Origin: SAR92 clade bacterium H455
Lineage (GTDB): Bacteria > Pseudomonadota > Gammaproteobacteria > Pseudomonadales > Porticoccaceae
Assembly (NCBI GenBank): GCA_024802545.1
Contig: CP103416.1
Location: 1,054,001 to 1,118,000 of the forward strand
DNA length: 64,000 nt
Direction of reading: 5' to 3'
The notes beneath the pieces are model-generated. The model did no database searches. It saw only the letters and a program-made list of their open reading frames with translations, and was not told where the DNA came from. Shown piece after piece: positions 60,016 to 64,000 of this stretch. The translations under genes were made by a program, and so were the position numbers. The first letter of the stretch is position 1. Every line of letters begins with the position of its first letter.

Positions 60016-61209
60016 ATGAGTAAAGCACTAAAGGGATTGAGAGTTATTGAGTTGGGCCAGCTGCTGGCCGGACCCTTTGCCGGTTGCATGCTAGGGTATT
60101 TCGGCGCGGAGGTGATAAAGGTCGAGCCCCCCGGCGGTGATCCGATTCGCAACTGGCGCGAAGTTAAAGACGGCACTTCACTCTGGTGGCGCAGTTTGGC
60201 GCGGAATAAAAAGTGTATTTCTCTGGACCTTAAAACACCCGAAGGTCGCGACCTGGTTAAGCAACTATTAAAAACCGCCGACATAGTGGTGGAAAACTTT
60301 CGTCCCGGTGTACTCGAAGGCTGGGGGCTGGATCCTGAGTCCATGCGTGCCGACAACCCTGATCTGATTTATGCGCGTATTTCTGGCTATGGTCAAACTG
60401 GCCCCTACTCAGTGAAACCTGGGTTTGCCTCGGCCTGCGAAGCAATCAGTGGTTTCCGCTATGTTAACGGCTACCCCGGAGAAGCGCCGGTGCGACCCAA
60501 TCTAAGTCTTGGCGATACTATCTCAGGACTGCATGCGGTACTGGGTATTTTGATGGCGCTGCGCTCGCGAGATCGCGGCGACGGCGGTCAGGTGGTGGAT
60601 GTGGCCCTCTATGAATCCATGTTTAATCTGCTCGAGGCAGTGGTTCCCGAATACGACGGCGCTGGTGTTGTGCGCGAGCCATCCGGCACCACGGTAACAG
60701 GGATTGTGCCGACCAATACTTACGGCTGTGGCGATGGGAAATTTGTCGTTATCGGTGGCAATGGTGATTCGATCTATGCACGCCTAATGGTTGCAGTAGG
60801 TCATGCCGAGATGGGCACTGATGAAAAATACTCCACCAACTCTAAGCGTGTGATTCATGAAGCGGAAATTGATCAGGTATTAAAAAGCTGGTGTGCCAGC
60901 TTGCCACTGGCAGATGTGATGGCAACTCTTGAAGAGCATCGAGTGCCCTGTGGTCCGGTTTACAGTGTTGCGGATATGATGGAAGACAGCCATTTCCAGG
61001 CCCGGGGATTATTTGAACAGGTTGAGATCAATGGTGAGCCCTTAAAAATTCCCGCGATGATGCCGAAATTAGACAATACCCCTGGTGGAACTCAGTGGCC
61101 TGGTCCGGAAATTGCCAGTCATACAGATGAGATATTGCAAGGGCTAGGTTTGGACAGTGATCAGATCAAGCATTTAAAAACCACGGGCATAGTGACAGAT
61201 AGCGACTAA
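60016..61209 (+). CDS. class III CoA-transferase (CaiB/BaiF family)
   Basis: A 397-residue enzyme that moves CoA between carboxylic acids. Family motifs are 'VIELGQLLAGPFAGCMLGYFGAEVIKVEPPGGDPIRNW', 'SLDLKTPEGRDLV', 'NFRPGVLEGWGLDPE' and 'ISGYGQTGPYS'. The catalytic Asp is probably in 'NLSLGDTISGLHA'. Substrate is unknown. AAAGG is 6 bases before the ATG. It lies 71 bases from the aminotransferase gene and may be co-transcribed. Confidence 0.92.
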   Translation: MSKALKGLRVIELGQLLAGPFAGCMLGYFGAEVIKVEPPGGDPIRNWREVKDGTSLWWRSLARNKKCISLDLKTPEGRDLVKQLLKTADIVVENFRPGVLEGWGLDPESMRADNPDLIYARISGYGQTGPYSVKPGFASACEAISGFRYVNGYPGEAPVRPNLSLGDTISGLHAVLGILMALRSRDRGDGGQVVDVALYESMFNLLEAVVPEYDGAGVVREPSGTTVTGIVPTNTYGCGDGKFVVIGGNGDSIYARLMVAVGHAEMGTDEKYSTNSKRVIHEAEIDQVLKSWCASLPLADVMATLEEHRVPCGPVYSVADMMEDSHFQARGLFEQVEINGEPLKIPAMMPKLDNTPGGTQWPGPEIASHTDEILQGLGLDSDQIKHLKTTGIVTDSD

Positions 61210-61280
61210 TTGCTGTTTGTTGCAAAAAGACTGTCAGCTAAGAATTTATAATAAAATTTTTTTATATAGAGGAAGGCATC

Positions 61281-62396
61281 ATGAGTATCAGTTCATTTCA
61301 TCCACCCCGTCGCATGCTTATGGGCCCGGGCCCCTCAGATGTTAGTGAGCGTGTATTGGCCGCCATGGCGAGGCCTACTGTAGGCCACTTGGATCCGAGT
61401 TTTATCGGCATGATGGATGAGGTTAAAACTCTGCTGCAATATGTTTTCCAAACCAAAAACGAACTGACCTTCGCTGTATCTGCTCCGGGTTCTGCGGGTA
61501 TGGAGTGCTGTTTTGCCAATTTGGTGGAGCCGGATGACAAGGTGATTGTCTGCCAGAATGGCGTCTTCGGTGGCCGCATGAAAGAGAATGTCGAGCGCTG
61601 TGGTGGGATTGCGGTGATGGTCCAGGATGATTGGGGCCAGGCGGTAGATGCGCAAAAACTCGAAGAGGCGCTGATACAAAATCCGGATGCTACGCTGGTA
61701 GCCTTTGTTCACGCCGAGACCTCCACTGGCGCTCAGTCTGACGCCAAGACCCTGGTTGAATTGGCGCATAAGCATGACTGCCTGGCGATTGTAGATGCCG
61801 TCACATCTCTTGCGGGCACGCCACTAAAAGTGGACGAGTGGCAGATCGATGCGATCTATTCCGGATCACAAAAATGTCTCTCGGCGTCACCTGGATTATC
61901 CCCGGTGAGCTTTAGCCCCCGCGCCGCGGAAAAGATCAGCAAGCGTCAGTCCAAGGTTCAGAGCTGGTTCCTCGATCTCAATTTGGTGATGGGTTATTGG
62001 GGTGGGGAAGGCAAGCGTGCCTATCACCACACAGCGCCGGTTAACTGTCTCTATGGTCTGCATGAATCATTAGTGATGGTTCAGGATGAAGGGCTGGAAA
62101 ATGCCTGGCAGCGTCATCAGAGCAATCACGAGCTGTTGCGCCAGGGTTTAGAACAGATGGGTATTGCATTTTTGGTCCCAGAGGCAGATCGCCTGCCGCA
62201 GCTGAACACTGTATTTATTCCCGAGGGTATTGATGATGCCGCGGTGCGCACCCAGCTATTAAATGATTACAACCTTGAAATTGGCGCTGGCTTGGGAGCA
62301 CTGGCGGGCAAAGTCTGGCGTATTGGCCTGATGGGTCATGCCAGCAAGCAGGCCAATATTGATTACTGCCTGTCATCTCTAAAAGCCGTTATCTAG
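61281..62396 (+). CDS. class V aminotransferase (alanine/serine-glyoxylate type)
   Basis: A 371-residue PLP enzyme. 'MLMGPGPSDVSERVLAAMARPTVGHLDP' is the typical start of alanine-glyoxylate and serine-glyoxylate aminotransferases. The PLP lysine is in YSGSQKCLSASPG and the Asp of the cofactor site in 'LAIVDAVTSL'. The C-terminal 'WRIGLMGHASKQANID' carries the conserved Arg. It probably transfers amino groups to glyoxylate. AGGAAGG lies before the ATG. Confidence 0.92.
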   Translation: MSISSFHPPRRMLMGPGPSDVSERVLAAMARPTVGHLDPSFIGMMDEVKTLLQYVFQTKNELTFAVSAPGSAGMECCFANLVEPDDKVIVCQNGVFGGRMKENVERCGGIAVMVQDDWGQAVDAQKLEEALIQNPDATLVAFVHAETSTGAQSDAKTLVELAHKHDCLAIVDAVTSLAGTPLKVDEWQIDAIYSGSQKCLSASPGLSPVSFSPRAAEKISKRQSKVQSWFLDLNLVMGYWGGEGKRAYHHTAPVNCLYGLHESLVMVQDEGLENAWQRHQSNHELLRQGLEQMGIAFLVPEADRLPQLNTVFIPEGIDDAAVRTQLLNDYNLEIGAGLGALAGKVWRIGLMGHASKQANIDYCLSSLKAVI

Positions 62397-62414
62397 ATCG
62401 GCTCTGTTGACTGA

Positions 62415-62443
62415 TACTGGCTGCACTTGCGGCCAGTACTTTT
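62415..62443 (+). terminator. terminator after the aminotransferase gene
   Basis: Stem TACTGGC (62415-62421) and GCCAGTA (62432-62438), loop of ten, followed by CTTTT. It lies in the gap between the two converging genes. Confidence 0.6.
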
Positions 62444-62527
62444 AGCCCTGTTGGCACTTCTATTACCATCTGACCCTCTAATACTACCTGAACCTTTATC
62501 AACCCTCGCGTGAACCCATCTAAGGGG

Positions 62528-63937
62528 TTAATCCGCAGCTGGCATTAAATCCATTAATGCCAGTACCGTTGCCTGAACCCCGCGGGTAACCGCTGGCTGT
62601 GGGTCGATTCTAAACAGTGGGCTGTGGTGGGAGGCAATCGGTGGGCCACCAGCAGCTGCCGCTTTGTAATCTGCTGCGCTGGTACCACCGACGGAAAAGT
62701 AGACGCTGGGGATTGCTGGTTCAGTCGTGAAGTAAGGGAAGTCTTCCGCCCCCATACCTTTTGATGAGATTGAAACGACCTGACGCTCGCCCAACCCAGC
62801 TTGCCACACCGCCTTTAAACGTCGCACTAGCGGTGCATTGTTAATGGTCGGTGGGGTCGAGGATTTTGTCAGTATCACTTCGGGTAATTTATCTTCCGGA
62901 AGGCCGGCGGCGCGCCCGAGATTTTCGGCAATGCGTTTAATCCCTTTGAGCAGGGTGTCGCGAGTCTCGAGGTTGGTATTGCGCACAGTCAACTGCAGCA
63001 CTGCACGATCGGAAATAATATTGTGCTTGGTGCCACCGTGAAATGAGCCCACTGTCACCACGCCGGGTTCCCGGGGCGCAAGTTCTCTAGATACCAATGT
63101 CTGCAGCGCCACGACAATCTGGCTGCCCAGCAGGATTGGATCTTTGCCTGCATGGGGCGATGCACCGTGAGCACCGACACCGTGAATAATAATATCCAGG
63201 CTATCGGAACCGGCGAAGGGCGAACCCTCCTGTACATTGATCAGACCCGCAGGTAGACCAGCACCAACATGGAAGGCCAACGCATAATCTGGCTGGCCAA
63301 AGCGATTCCAGAGATTGTCATCCATCATTGCCTTGGCACCGCGAATGCGTTCCTCCGCCGGTTGGCCAATCAGCATCAGTGTGCCGGACCAGTTATCCTT
63401 GCGCGCCGACATCTGGCGCGCGGTACCGATCAGGCTAGTGATATGCACATCGTGACCACAGGCATGCATTACCGGCACTTGGTTACCGGTGACAGGGTCG
63501 ATTTGAGTTGCAGTGGAGGCGTAATCCAATCCTGACTTTTCTTTTACCGGCAGGCCATCCATGTCAGCGCGCATCATCACCAGGGGGCCACTGCCATTTT
63601 TCAGTATGGCCACTATGCCGGTGCCGCCAACTTTTTCGGTCACTTTGAAACCACTTTTACGCAGCTCGTCGGCAAGCTTTTTTGCCGTTTTGGTCTCCAT
63701 AAAACTGAGTTCGGGATTGCGGTGAAAATGGGTAAACAGTGCGCCCAGACGTTCGTTGTAGTCCCGGGTTATGGAGCGGCCAAGTTCATCGCCATTGATG
63801 GCATTGGCGTGGGAGTTGGTGGCGGTTGCACCAAGAATGAAAAAAAGTGCACCAGCAAGAAAAGTACCAGCAAGAAAAGTACCGGCAAAAAAAGCACTGG
63901 CAAAAAAGGCTAGTCGCGGCATAGGTAAATTTTTCAT
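62528..63937 (-). CDS. exported M20 family amidohydrolase
   Basis: A 469-residue zinc-dependent hydrolase of the AmiA/HipO type. The metal motifs are in 'HACGHDVHITSLIGTA' and 'AGGPPIASHHSPLF', with the catalytic Glu in 'GQPAEERIRGAKAMM' and a lid domain ('GVGAHGASPHAGKDPI'). Unlike most relatives it has a signal peptide, made of a repeated pentapeptide (AFFAS, AFFAG, TFLAG, TFLAG, ALFF) that comes from a 15-bp tandem repeat. N-acyl amino acids or amidated peptides are likely substrates. Confidence 0.92.
   Translation of the reverse strand: MKNLPMPRLAFFASAFFAGTFLAGTFLAGALFFILGATATNSHANAINGDELGRSITRDYNERLGALFTHFHRNPELSFMETKTAKKLADELRKSGFKVTEKVGGTGIVAILKNGSGPLVMMRADMDGLPVKEKSGLDYASTATQIDPVTGNQVPVMHACGHDVHITSLIGTARQMSARKDNWSGTLMLIGQPAEERIRGAKAMMDDNLWNRFGQPDYALAFHVGAGLPAGLINVQEGSPFAGSDSLDIIIHGVGAHGASPHAGKDPILLGSQIVVALQTLVSRELAPREPGVVTVGSFHGGTKHNIISDRAVLQLTVRNTNLETRDTLLKGIKRIAENLGRAAGLPEDKLPEVILTKSSTPPTINNAPLVRRLKAVWQAGLGERQVVSISSKGMGAEDFPYFTTEPAIPSVYFSVGGTSAADYKAAAAGGPPIASHHSPLFRIDPQPAVTRGVQATVLALMDLMPAAD
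63846..63905. repeat. 15-bp tandem repeat inside the amidohydrolase signal peptide
   Basis: Four copies of AAAGTACCAGCAAGA (plus strand; units start 63846, 63861, 63876 and 63891) with one to three changes each. It encodes the repeated FLAGT/FFAGT pentapeptides and changes length by five residues per copy. Confidence 0.85.
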
Positions 63938-64000
63938 AGGGGTTCCCGTTGGAGATAAATAAATTCTGAAATGACTCTGCCCACCTGCTGCAGACTATCG

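Overview
The window is chromosomal DNA of a heterotrophic, probably marine gammaproteobacterium related to Pseudomonas and Cellvibrio (my guess is a Cellvibrionales/SAR92-Porticoccaceae type). The reasons are the dsbC-hom-thrC order, a class II ribonucleotide reductase split into NrdJa and NrdJb as in Pseudomonas, the tesA|ybbA-ybbP arrangement, a fused BioH-BioC protein, UbiK and a DUF3094 protein. This placement is an inference from gene content. No rRNA, tRNA, prophage, insertion sequence or CRISPR array was seen. Genes are dense, with many 1-4 base overlaps and several TTG/GTG starts.

Layout. 1-3.1 kb: small membrane proteins, an SDR enzyme and pdxH. 3.1-9.0 kb: a leftward run with greB, an S9 peptidase, a YciH/SUI1 factor, a quinone oxidoreductase, an HD-like protein, and LysE and EamA exporters. 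9.0-13.0 kb: a repeat-bearing gap, a SIMPL protein, a potassium channel, comM and ubiK. 13.1-16.2 kb: a nitrogen-control locus with a strong NtrC site and a sigma-54 promoter in front of a TorF-type porin, glnK and amtB, closed by a clear terminator and followed by a second PII gene. 16.3-20.0 kb: dsbC, hom, thrC. 20.0-23.4 kb: more copies of the dispersed repeat, a molybdopterin oxidoreductase and an SDR. 23.4-24.3 kb: a toxin-antitoxin-like pair with a palindromic operator over its own -10 box. 24.3-29.2 kb: the biotin operon bioB-bioF-bioHC-bioD. 29.2-38.1 kb: recJ, a DMT transporter, msrB, tesA, ybbA-ybbP and a degenerate histidine kinase. 38.1-44.7 kb: an orphan acyl carrier protein, nrdJb-nrdJa with NrdR and DnaA boxes upstream, and a divergent trpB-trpA pair.

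44.7-59.7 kb is the most unusual part. Fourteen leftward genes, mostly overlapping or a few bases apart, encode a TPR/TonB-C-like protein, three or four lipoproteins, a membrane-anchored TPR protein, a PEGA-repeat protein with a SUMF1-like domain, a small secreted protein, a MotA/TolQ/ExbB channel subunit, an actin/Hsp70-like protein, two TolR-like anchored von Willebrand factor A proteins, an M48 metalloprotease and a parvulin-like PPIase. The parts suggest a proton-motive-force-driven, envelope-spanning machine in which the usual TolR/MotB partner is replaced by two VWA proteins. I do not recognise it as a named system.

59.7-64 kb: a class III CoA-transferase, a class V aminotransferase (AGT/SGAT-like), and an exported M20 amidohydrolase whose signal peptide is built from a 15-bp tandem repeat.
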